From Cristatella mucedo (taxonomy: Eukaryota > Bryozoa > Phylactolaemata > Cristatellidae), in assembly GCA_009760855.2 (NCBI GenBank), contig WPIO01000062.1, forward strand, positions 2,259,001-2,323,000: a stretch of 64,000 nucleotides of DNA, in the 5' to 3' direction. A model generated the notes under the pieces. The model made no database searches, was not told the origin of the DNA, and saw nothing but the letters and a program-made list of their open reading frames with translations. This document shows, piece after piece, positions 23,824-34,342 of the stretch; the stretch's first letter is position 1, and every line of letters starts with the position of its first letter. The translations under genes were made by a program, and so were the position numbers.

Positions 23824-23985
23824 AGTCTAGGGTAGTGTGCTCACTCTTCACGATCCAGGACATGGGTTCCAGGCCTGCAGTAGGCGATCCTTTATTACCC
23901 ATTGCAAGCGTTGGTGAAAGCCTTGGTAAAGGCTTTTCTGCCACTTTATAAATTAGGCTGCTAAGTCAGCTAATCTTTCTTTCCG
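23824..23985 (+). mobile_element. SINE B copy
   Basis: Family landmarks in order are GTGTGCTCACTCTTCACGA, CATGGGTTCCAGGCC (decayed box B), GGCGATCCTTTATTACCC, GTGAAAGCC, and AGGCTGCTAAGTCAGCTAAT. A short stretch after it, near 23996-24045, resembles an inverted LINE tail (AGAGAACTAAATCTCTATCC). Confidence 0.6.
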
Positions 23986-24394
23986 TCTTTTCACCCTAAG
24001 AGAACTAAATCTCTATCCAGGTGCTGTACAACTTGCTGCAAGTGAATCTCTATCCAAGGGTTTGTGTCATGCATGGAATCAAGCATCCACAGGCAAAGAT
24101 GTATCATCCTTTCACCAGCATACTAAAGCAAGCATGAAGACACAGCTGCGGGTTGGTCGAACGGCCTGTCTATAGCATGCACCAAATCATGCACAGGTGC
24201 ACACGCAAAGCATATTGGAGCAAAAAGGTTATTGACCAATTGTTACATATTATATTCGGTCACTTTAGGTTGTCGTTCCGGAGCTGTTCATAATAATCTC
24301 TGGGCCTCATAATCTGGCTGATATAGAGTTCAAACTTGTCGATAAATCTCGATTCTCAAGCAAAAACCACCAAAATGATCTGGCAATCTGTCTG

Positions 24395-24475
24395 CTCCAG
24401 GTCGTGGGTTTGATTCCTGCTGCAAGCAGTTAAAATAAATGAGACTGTTTGGTCAGCCGACCTGTACTTTATTAT
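24395..24475 (+). mobile_element. SINE B fragment
   Basis: A deleted copy: AGGTCGTGGGTTTGATTCC (box B region) is joined to CTGCAAGCAG and then to the 3' end (GAGACTGTTTGGTCAGCC). Confidence 0.55.
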
Positions 24476-25204
24476 TTACTTTACGGAAGAATAAACTTGG
24501 AAAATAAGGTCTTTTTGCCCTAAATTGCCCCAGACCCTAAACTAGACACCGGCAAGGAGTTCTGGGATCTTCTCCACCTAGTGAACGCTAAATTGATGAG
24601 CGTTTATTGTGTGGGAAGATGCATGCATTTCCTCGGTAGCAACTGGTTTTAAAGCAGGCACTATCCTCTGGACGAGGGAAGCACTACCCCAAATTTTTCT
24701 CCTTTTTGCACATTGTGGGCAAGGTGATGCTTGGGAGGCTATACAGGTAGTATCTTAGGACTTGTAAAGTCCTCTTGTTTTTGTTACTTATAAGTTGGCT
24801 CCAGTACGATCTTCACTTGTACTTTCATTTCTTTAGCCTTTTTTATAGCTAGACTCGAAAAAGCAAGCAATATCACTAGAGTTGTTCTTGTGATAGTGGG
24901 TGAAACAGTGGCAACCAACACTATGCAACTTACCAGATACACGAAGCTGTGATTTATGCTTGCATACGAGGAGTGGCATTGATCTGCCTACTACTGGTGG
25001 TTAGCAGGAATTCTTTTATATATACTGGTATATTCTCCTCGAATCGATGCTGCTGAGCTGGACCATACTGCTGTTGGGACTTATAATGAAGACTATTTAT
25101 GATATATTAACTATGGCTATGAATAACTAAGAGCAATGACTAAGCACTGTTAATAACCTTAAGCTGTAACAGGGAATTATATCGAGGTGGTTACTGCAAT
25201 GTTG

Positions 25205-25441
25205 GAACAGTGGGATTCGTCCTTTATGTGCTTATGTGTGCTGACACTGTGCATGCTGCCACTAACCAAACTTGCATGCTGATCATGTGCATGTCACCCC
25301 TAACCATGCTATTCTTGCTTTTTATTGAGCATGCTACCACTAACCATTCGATCATGCTTCATTTGCAGCAAATTGAAGTGCCTAGAAAGAGATTGAGTTC
25401 TCTGAGGGCAGTATATCAAATGTATTTTTTATTAATATTAT
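25205..25441 (+). mobile_element. L2-like LINE 3' UTR fragment
   Basis: It begins at TGGGATTCGTCCTTTATGTG, runs through CTGACACTGTGCATGCTGCC and ends with AGAAAGAGATTGAGTTCTCT and an AT-rich tail. No protein-coding part remains. The small open frame across it is not a gene. Confidence 0.8.
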
Positions 25442-27129
25442 ACAGACGATGCCACTGGGCACAGTTGGGCTTGGAAAACCTAGCCAGATGATACTCCCTC
25501 GGCTCGGTTAGCTTGACTGAGGAGTAGCAATTTGAATTGCATCGAAATCGTATCAAGGTAGTTTTGGGGCACTTTTTGGAGCAGTTCTGTGCACTCGTAG
25601 CACTTGTTGACTTGCTGGCGGTTAACGACTGACTTCGTCCTAGTGGAAGATCCACGGTATGGCAGAACCAACAGTGGGCTAGCTTGCTGCTATGCTGCTA
25701 TGAGCAGCTGCTAGGGACTATTGCTGCTTCAAGCATTTACATTGAACATTTTACTCACCAACGTGCCTAGCTTATTATAGTGGTGGATATAGTGCTACCT
25801 GACATGAATATATGTGGTCCCATACATTCGGAGGTCCTGTAGGGGGGAGGGCATCTGGTGCATGATAGGGCATCTGCTGCGTTACTGAGAGCCGATCAAG
25901 ATGATCGCCTCGAGTCAAGTACCGATCTTCCAACCTCTACTTCCAATCTCTACCGATCTTCTAACCCTTTTCCGGCACTCCACCGATTGAGCCACCCACT
26001 CCCCTATGGGCACCCAGGGCTTGGCTTTAAAGCCTTGGCTGTACACGTCTACTATCGACCGTGCTCGAGCCGAATCTCGGTGCACCTCCTCGGTGAACGA
26101 GTGTGGGTGCAATTGCAAATCGCGACCATTGTGCCAGACTGCAGCCATTGCATTTACTGTGGTCGGTGGTGAGTAGAGAGTGTAACTGCTGTGTTGTGTG
26201 TGTGGTTTTGGCAAGAAATGTAACCCTCCCACCGGCAGGCAGTTTGCCGTGTCCTGGGCAACCTGTATTTGTCTGTGCAGCTATATCGCAGTCGTCAACT
26301 TGCCCAGTGAGCAAGCCTGACTCGGGGGTGGGGGGCATTCTGCTGGGCCTGCATTGGCTGGCACAATAGTCGTGGCCGCTCCCAACGGCTTGTTAGCAGC
26401 CACCAAACCTTGGTGCCTGCTACTTGATCACCCTCCCCTGGCCCCTGCCATGGCTGCGTGCCTGTTGTGCCGATCTAGCTCTAGGGAACGGCTAGCCAGT
26501 GCAGGTCGGATGCCGGACTGGCTGGCAGGCTAGGGAGCAAGCCTATTTGCATGCTGCCCTATGCCAGTGACTTGTCCCCGGTGGGTTAGTGTGAGGTGGC
26601 TGCTGTCGGTGTGATGTGGCAGTGTGCAGTCGTGCTGCACCTATCCACGCCAATGTCGCAGAGCTTGCGTCCAAAAATGAGGCCGTGCTGCTATGTTTGG
26701 ACCCAACCTGGACCTAGTACTGCTGCCCCTCCCCCATGGCATGGCACTACAGATAGCAATGTTGGTACCGAGCTCCAAATCGCCACCGGTACTTTACTCC
26801 CGGTGTGTTTGCGCGATCGCATGCACGCACGATTGAATGCACAAAAGTGATTGCATAATAATTGTGCATTCATAGCTGGCAGATGTGTCTGTGTGCGCTT
26901 GTGCATGTCTAACGGTCGACCTCGACTGCCATTGTTGCCCGTGTCCCATCGCAGGTCAGCCCGACATCGACCGGTCAGTTCGGTCTCCCTCGGCCACTTC
27001 TGCACTTGGTTTTTATTACACAACACGAATAGGGTAATCGCTTCATAGATGGCCGAGCTTCATGTTCTTTTCGTCGGCGTTATGCCTGCAAGTTTGCCAC
27101 CTCGTCATCCGAATACTGCTGCTTTCGGC

Positions 27130-27149
27130 GGGGGGGGGGGGGGGGGGGG
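27130..27149 (+). repeat. G20 homopolymer tract
   Basis: Twenty consecutive G, about 340 bp beyond the GPCR stop codon. It could form a G-quadruplex, but the exact length is prone to sequencing error. Confidence 0.85.
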
Positions 27150-27492
27150 ACAGAAGGGGAGGGGCTGGGGTGAGTGGGGGCCCAGAAGCTAGCGCTTTCT
27201 GGATTGAGCCGCTCAGCTGATGCAGCCGTGTAGTGGTGCAAGCCAGAAGGCAAAGAAGGACTGAGACATCTAAAAAAATGTGCTCTTAAACTTGACACGA
27301 ACATTCGTGTGACAGGTCGAGTCCATGGGATAGGCAGCCGCATTGAAGGGGCCTAACTGTGGGCGAACGGTGGCCGCAATAGCCAATGTTGCTGCGAGGA
27401 GGACGCTGGTTGATCAGCGCGGATACAGAGCAAGGACTGGCCCCTCGCTGGACCTTGTCCGGCAGCCCTGGCCGGCCGCCGATCACGCTCGC

Positions 27493-28638
27493 TCACAGGC
27501 AGGACATTCCGGTCGACGAGGCACATCGACCTTGACCTTCCTGGCTGTCGGTCTTCAGCACAGAGCTTCGGATGCTCAGCGAGCTGTGTCGCACGCTGTC
27601 TTTGCAGCTGAACACGTCGGCTACAGCCTTCCTGAAGTTGGAGCCGGCCACGCAGTAGAACAGGAATGACGAGGCACTTCCCGCGTACTGGAACAGGCTA
27701 AAGGTGGCACGCAGCCACATGCTCGTCTTGATGCTCGTGAGGGCGTACACGAAGTGTGCCACCGAGATGGGCAGCGTTGTGACGATGAACACACCGTTGA
27801 TGGTGAGCAGCATGGCCGTCACCGGCCACGAGCGCTGCACGTGCAGCTTGGTCTGCAGTCGAGTGCGAATGAGCACAAGCGTGGCCACGTTGGATGGCAG
27901 CATGACGGCTGCCGGCAGCACAGAGAAGGCGACCAGGTCGACATACTCCCACACCTTGAACAGGCCTATGTCGAGCACTTGGCACCCGCCGACTCCGACG
28001 CCGCCGCTGCCGTTAACGTGCGCCACGAAGCCGCTGCAGCCGACGAGCACAGCGAGCTGGACGGCGCCGGCGATGGCATTGGCGCGATGCGTGCACACCT
28101 TTCGATAGGCAATCGGCCAGCAGATGGACACGAGGCGGTCGACGGCGATTGTCGCCTGCAGCCACGAGTAGAGCTGCAGCGAGACGTACGTGAACATGAC
28201 GTGGAACTTGCAGCCGACTTCGCTTGTCACGCCGCGCAGGTCGATGGCGGCCATGTCGCTCTGAGGGTCAGCGCTCTGCGCATACACGACCTCGCGCAGC
28301 AGGCCGAAGTAGAGGGAGGCGAGGCCGGTGAGGGAGAGCGCCACCAGGTGCACGGCGAGTGGCTGGCCGCGCATCCGGCGGCTGCTCAGCAGCACGACCA
28401 TGGTCATCAGGTGGCCCACCGTGCCGCAGGCGATGATCGTCCAGCCGACGCTCACCCAGACGCCGCGCAGCTGCACGTCTTTGCTGAGGTCGTATGGAGG
28501 CTCGAAGTTACCCCCGACGAAGTAGCCTTCGCCATCGTTGCCGATTGGGTGCGAGGAGCCGTTGCTGTAGTCATAGTTGCCATCGTCATCGTCGTAGTAG
28601 GTGTAGTCTGACTGCTTCTGAGCATCATCGTCGGCCAT
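27493..28638 (-). CDS. Intronless rhodopsin-family (class A) GPCR, divergent orphan
   Basis: A single exon of 381 aa encodes seven predicted membrane helices at about residues 59-84, 93-116, 146-170, 186-208, 232-257, 270-298 and 308-331. The N-terminus is extracellular, rich in Asp and Tyr (about residues 11-25), with an N-glycosylation site (NGSS). Cys143 at the start of helix 3 and Cys219 in the second loop can form the conserved disulfide. Helix 3 ends in DRLVSICWP in place of DRY. Helix 5 keeps its proline (SVLPAAV). Helix 7 ends FLFYCVAGSNFRKAV, typical of peptide-type class A receptors, without NPxxY. I chose ATG 28638 because it directly precedes the acidic N-terminus. The frame stays open upstream to an ATG at 28887, but that part is low-complexity. 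The ligand is unknown; a neuropeptide is a guess. It lies antisense within intron 6 of the LRRK1-like gene. Confidence 0.85.
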   Translation of the reverse strand: MADDDAQKQSDYTYYDDDDGNYDYSNGSSHPIGNDGEGYFVGGNFEPPYDLSKDVQLRGVWVSVGWTIIACGTVGHLMTMVVLLSSRRMRGQPLAVHLVALSLTGLASLYFGLLREVVYAQSADPQSDMAAIDLRGVTSEVGCKFHVMFTYVSLQLYSWLQATIAVDRLVSICWPIAYRKVCTHRANAIAGAVQLAVLVGCSGFVAHVNGSGGVGVGGCQVLDIGLFKVWEYVDLVAFSVLPAAVMLPSNVATLVLIRTRLQTKLHVQRSWPVTAMLLTINGVFIVTTLPISVAHFVYALTSIKTSMWLRATFSLFQYAGSASSFLFYCVAGSNFRKAVADVFSCKDSVRHSSLSIRSSVLKTDSQEGQGRCASSTGMSCL

Positions 28639-29559
28639 TTCAATTTCTCCGACTGTGGCTTGACTGACTACCGACTGCTGCTGCTTCTGCTTTGGGTACT
28701 GGCTCAATCGGTGCCGACTGAAGGAGAAAAAGAGTGAGAAAGAGAGAGCCAGCGATCGCCGCGTGATGATTGGAACACACATTTCGTTCACACGGCGGTG
28801 GCCCGACGGCGTAGCGATTGTGGCTGGCGCAGGGGTGGCAGATTGGTGGTTGTGGCTGGCAGCAGCAGCAGCTGGGTAGCTCAGCACGGTCGAAATGAGA
28901 GAAACAAGTCAAGCTGCATCCAAGCACAAATCAAAGTAGCAATTCGAAATCATGTTGAGAGCAGCACAGTGTCACCAGAAAATTGTTACTATGGCTGAAC
29001 TCTCTTTCCCAGGGACCGAATAGGCAGGCTCTCTTGCTGCACATTCAATTCAGGCTCCACGGGGGGGGGGGGGAGTTTGCAGCCTTCTCAGCATCCCTTT
29101 TGGCCAGCGCCCTCGGCCAGACTGCTGGCTGTTTGACGACTAGTGATCAAATATAACATTTCGAGGGCACTCTTTTCCTTAACGCCATGACTACCCAGTG
29201 CGGACAGCTCATTATTTCATACCTCACGAATTGTCGGTGTCGAAGAAAAGCCTAGAGATTGAGATTAGCAGTGCTAGCCACTTAATGCTCCCTGATCTCT
29301 ATGGGGTCCTGCAGCAGCATCAGCTGTAGCAGCAACAATAATACTGTCAAGGACTAGTGTTGGGTTCACTAATAACAGCTGCCAATAAATTCGCATAGCA
29401 GCAGAAGAGCAAGCAACCATATTTCTTACTAGGTGGTCGGTACTAGGGTCGTGCCTAGCTAGCTAGCAGCACTTCATACGTCGCTTGGCATGCCTTAATC
29501 GTATGTAGTATAACAAAAATGTATATGGTGGCAGATGAGGCTAATTGGTTGTGTTAATG

Positions 29560-29672
29560 CTTACAGTGGTCAATAAACGGTTGGCATTAAAGGATCGTCC
29601 TTGTTCAGCACTGGAGCCAGCAACCCAAGTCGTGAAGAGCTAGCATCTTACCCCTGGGCTAAATAGATGCTC
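29560..29672 (-). mobile_element. Degenerate SINE B fragment, inverted
   Basis: The only landmarks are ATTAAAGGATCGTCCTTG, GTCGTGAAGAGC and CTTACCCCTGGGCTAA, in reverse-complement family order. Confidence 0.4.
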
Positions 29673-30595
29673 ATACTGTGTTCAGCACTATTATGAGCAG
29701 TCACCGGTTACTATGTGCTGAACGATGTTACGATGGGTAGCGAGTATGACGGTTGGGATGGGCCGTCGGGGGGGGGGCTAGGCCTAGCTGTGCATGCCTC
29801 AGCTTCAGGACACCGGGGCTCTGCATTCGTTTTTGCTGGTCGAGCGATACCATTCACTTGCATTGCTCTTCGATGCTAACACTTGCAGCACGGCAGCCTG
29901 AAGGGTTCTGTGTGATAGCACTATTGCTGGATCGAATTGTTGCTCCAGTGCAGTATCACCTGCGAATAAGATCCTGATGAACATAAAGGGTCCGGAATCG
30001 GTCCAGTGCATCATGGCATTCGGACGAGCTCGACAATCTGGTCTATTGATTCGCTAGTTTTTTGAGGCGTTATGTATCCACGTGCTTTTACAGGTCTGCT
30101 TTGGTCCTTGTGTGGCAAGAAAGTTGCTTCTTTTCAGCACTCCCTTGGCAGTCGTCATTCGGTTTTGTATTAATCGTGGCTGTTGGTGTGCTTTAACACA
30201 CTTTATTAAGCACTAAAGTTAGTGCTTTACTTGCCCATCCACCGAGCCTACCTACCGGAGTATACATGGATTTAAGTAAAGTTTACAATTGCTTCCTGAG
30301 CTTCGACCCTTGAGTGCCTGCACTATGATTGTGTCAAAGGCAGCATAAGCAGCCCTGAACTGATCTATGTAGTGGCAAGAATTGCTTGAGTGAACATTCT
30401 TTTTCACTCACGCTCGTGGGTGTAACCGTTGTTATGCATAGGGTTAGGCCACGGCGGCACCTGGCCAGATGAAGCTGATCATACTAAGTCTGAGGGGTGT
30501 TTCGGGTCGGCCAACGGGGGAGAGGGAGACCGGGCTCGTTGGGTCCTTTCTTACACCTATGCCCAAAACTGGTCCTTTTTTTAAGCAACCTCAGC

Positions 30596-30797
<202 letters not shown>

Positions 30798-31012
30798 CTA
30801 TTGGGAGAACACTTCAGTACAGAGCCTTCAACTGGGTACCCATACCCACACCCATACCCATAAGTACTTGGTGGGCATGGATACCCACGCTCATTCCCAC
30901 CTACCATACCCATAGGTACTGGGTGGGCGTGGGTGGCGTCTGTGATCTCATGGATGGGCGTTGGTGTGTATTGGCCTGCCTTATATAAATCCCACTTAAT
31001 GGTGCTTTTAGG

Positions 31013-31138
31013 AGCTCAATCGCCCGAGTCTGCCCGCAGTTCTTGAGGAGTCAAAGGCAGAGTTTTTCGTGGAGTTCATTTGCTCGAGTCTGCCAGTAGT
31101 TCTTGCGGACTTAAAGGCAGAATTTTGCCTGGAGTTTT
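31013..31138 (+). repeat. Two-unit tandem repeat, 60-bp period
   Basis: CCGAGTCTGCC..AGTTCTTG..GAGTCAAAGGCAGA at about 31023 recurs 60 bp later as CTCGAGTCTGCC..AGTTCTTG..GACTTAAAGGCAGA. Sixty bp preserves frame, so plus- and minus-strand open frames both carry a 20-residue duplication. No protein family is recognisable. Confidence 0.65.
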
Positions 31139-32015
31139 CGGCCGAATGTCGGTCGGGTCCACCGAATTTGGATGCCACATCGTCGGGATTGGGACGACGG
31201 GCTTTCAGAGTTCTGCTCGAAATTGCCAAATACCTCCGAGTCACGATGACCGTCGTTGCCACCATGATCGAGTGCGAGCTGTAGAAGAAGCCGGCTGATG
31301 GCGAGACGCATCCATATGTGACTCGAGATAAAGTCCCTGGCAAGAGCAAGGCGATCTGGCTATGGGCATGGGTGGTCCGGCGACCGAACTTCTGGGCAAT
31401 GGGTGGGCAGGACCAGCTAGCTTTAGCAATGGCTGCCCATGGGTACCTGCCCAAATGGCAATTGGGGGGCTCTGTTGCCCTACCATCCACAAGACCTCAG
31501 CCACAAGCCACTCACCTGGAGATTGTTTGCCTTTGGCCTTATCTTTTTTCACCGGGAGCAAGACGTGCTTGCCGACTGTCGTAGAAATGCCGACTGTTGC
31601 ATTGCGAATTCCTTCTTTAAGCAGGTGCTAGTCATTTGAATGTAATTAAGTTAATGTAATTTAATTAAAATGTAATTGAATGTAATGTGATGAGGCTTTA
31701 GATTTTTGCTAAGTGTGGGTCTGTCTAAGCGCACCTGCACACTTTTTTATCGTAAGACTTCCCGTGGCTAACTTCCGGTAGAAAGGAGCCCCTGTAGTAC
31801 TATGCAGGTATGGGGGGGGGGGCATTTTCTCAACTCTTCTTATCCTGCTGCCTCTTCTTATCCTGCTGCTCCGGATGGGCCGTGGCCAGATGCCGAGACC
31901 ACAGGTGCAGTCATCCAGCTCATTTGAGCTGGCTGTGCAGGCTGGCTCAAGCTTTACAACGAGCGTTTGCGGTTTCTTCCTCCTCCCCTCACCCCCCCCC
32001 CTTCGTCAGGCTGCA

Positions 32016-32017
<2 letters not shown>

Positions 32018-32058
<41 letters not shown>

Positions 32059-32067
32059 GGGCGCGCG

Positions 32068-32156
<89 letters not shown>

Positions 32157-32177
32157 CCCCTCTCTCTCTCTCCCTCT
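32018..32177. repeat. (CT)n / (AC)n / (CT)n microsatellite
   Basis: CT repeats, a GC-rich GCGGGCGCGCGC spacer, an AC run and a second CT run. Confidence 0.95.
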
Positions 32178-33699
32178 GGCTTACCTTGATCAGGTCTTGC
32201 TAGCGTTTATCCGATTTGCATCCCAATCCTTACATGCGTAGTGTGATGGCCCGAGCCTTCACGCTCATCCGTCGTGGCCGTGGCGATGGGTAGTTCTCTC
32301 CCCCTTGCTCTTGCTCTCTCGGCTGAGCGGCTCGCTCCGGGTTCTTTCTCTCAGTGTCCCTAGACGAGGGCAGCAGCAGCGTGCTCTGGAGCCGGCGGCA
32401 GCTCTGACAGCTTTGGCAGCTGCTGCCAGAGCTGCTCGTGCTGTCATCCTCTCTGTCATTAGCTTACCTGGAAAAGAGAAACAACGGCCCCCCTGTGCCC
32501 ACCATCGTCGAGCGGCCGAATAGGAGTCTGGCGGTAAGCGATGGTGGCATGCAAGCAGGACGAAGCAGCCATCGGCTGAATCACCGTGCAGCAGCAGGTC
32601 AGGCAGGGCAGGCGGTGGCTGAGGCCAGCCGTGGCTGCCCGAGTTAGGTCGGCCGGCTCTGCTAGCAAGCAGGGAATGAGGGGGGGGGGAAGAGGGCAGA
32701 TGCTCGTGGCACTTATGCTGGCTTCTCGGATCCAGCGATCGAGCAGGTGATTGTGTGAAAGCAGGTGCCGAGGCCGGTCCTACTGTCGAGCTATTGTCAG
32801 CTGTGGCTGGCACCATTGCCCCTGCTGCCGGTCGGCCTACGAAATGTTGGAAGGCCACAGTGGATGCTGCCGTCCTCCACACCCCCCACCGGCTGCCATA
32901 TCTCGTGAGTAGTGGGCACTAGGTGATGTGCCCTGCTGTGACTTATTCTGTTTTGCTGCTTTTGCCTCTGCTCTCGTTAGCTCCCCCAGTTACAAAAATA
33001 AAATAGAAAGGAGCAGAAATGGTGCTTCCCGGAAGGCAGAGATGCTGGCAAAGGGTACTTGAGCTGGTGGCTGGCTGTGGTGGCTTCGGACAGAATCCTA
33101 GTCGAAGACAAGACTTGTGGGCTTGTGCATTTAGTAATCGACCTCTTTGATTTGGAATAGTACGTCAAAACATAAATCCACCCCACCCGTAAAGGGTAAT
33201 CGGTGCAGATTTACTAACCGGTGCTGACCATGGGAAGAGACTCTCGCAATTTCTAAACATGATTACATATGGCAAGATTCACTTTCATAATTGAAATTTA
33301 AACATTGATTAACAATGTGATTAAAAATGTGATTAACTGAAAAGTTCTAGCAGTTTCGATTTGTGTATATCAATCAACGGTTTCTCTAGAAAAAAAGGAG
33401 TTTTGGAAGTTTTGATTTGCCTATTCAAGGTGGCTGAAAATGTGAAAAGAAGTTAATTGCGAATCGTAGGTACCGAAACACAATTCTAGGTGATAAAGTT
33501 AAACAAGTTGACACAATTGAACCAATTGAAAGGTTTCAGGTTTAAAAAAGGCATGCGTTAAACGTTCTCTCTTTCTCTCTTCAAGGTATGATTACAAGGA
33601 AAACCAGCAATTTAAACCTTCGTTCTTGAACATCAATTCTCAGTTTTGATAGCGGCTGATTCCGATAAAAAAGAGCTAAGCATGCCGAATTTATAAAAA

Positions 33700-33876
33700 A
33701 AATCCTAGCTGATTAAACAGCCTCTTTTGTATAGCGACAGAAGAGCCTTTACGGCTATCACCACTGCTTGCAGCAGCAATAAAGGATCGCCCGCCGAAGG
33801 AATCGAACCCACGACCTCGGGACCGAGGTCGTGAAAGAAACCGCCGCCTTACCTAGTGTGCCACCACGGCTCACCG
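33700..33876 (-). mobile_element. SINE B copy, inverted, well preserved
   Basis: On the minus strand this copy has the head GGTGGCACACTAGGTAAGG (box A-like) and GTGGGTTCGATTCC (canonical box B). The body follows (GGCGGGCGATCCTTTATTGC, CAGTGGTGATAGCCGTAAAG, GCTCTTCTGTCGCTATAC) and the 3' end is AGGCTGTTTAATCAGCTAGG. It serves as the reference copy for the family in this window. Confidence 0.78.
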
Positions 33877-34170
33877 ATATGTATGAAACTGTCGCAGACA
33901 ACATCGTAAGAGACAAAAAATTAGGAAGCTAATATTTGCCAAAAAGTGCATTTTTTCAAATGCTGCCTCAACATTAGACCTAGGAGGAAGCTAACGAGCG
34001 TCTCTGCGACATTCTACCTTTAACTTTAAGCTACTAATTCAATAACTATCACCTGCGATTTTTCAAGGGTCTTTACTAGTCACTAATAAAACTAAACGAA
34101 ACTTAAATTCTCTCTTGTATTCCAGGAGCTTGCCTCATTGCAAAATGGGAATATTTCTGGTCGTCGACCG

Positions 34171-34342
34171 TATATATAGAATAAAATACTTCGCTTGTAT
34201 GGCACCCATGAGAACTTGATCTCTATTCAGGGCTTCACATGTGCCACGGAACTCGAACCCACGCCCTCAGTCATTAAACGCACCCACCTTGACCTTGGTT
34301 CGAGGTGAGCACCTTAACCCGTCAGCCAAACCAGTGTGGCAC
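34171..34342 (-). mobile_element. SINE A copy, inverted
   Basis: The LINE-like 3' end (GAGAACTTGATCTCTATTCA) is followed by the inverted box B (GGAACTCGAACCCAC) and the inverted head (CGTCAGCCAAACCAGTGTGG). Confidence 0.7.

Noticed and set aside
27754-28611. 285-codon plus-strand frame (His/Asp/Gln-rich)
   Set aside because: It is the antisense shadow of the GPCR gene, whose minus-strand frame has seven hydrophobic helices.
28639-28887. Extending the GPCR start upstream to the ATG at 28887
   Set aside because: The additional 83 residues are low-complexity and would precede the acidic N-terminus. An in-frame upstream ATG is possible, but the 28638 start fits receptor topology better.
32265-32882. 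205-codon minus-strand frame in GC-rich intronic sequence
   Set aside because: Its Ala/Pro/Ser/Arg-biased composition fits GC-rich DNA with few stops. There is no recognisable domain and no splice support.
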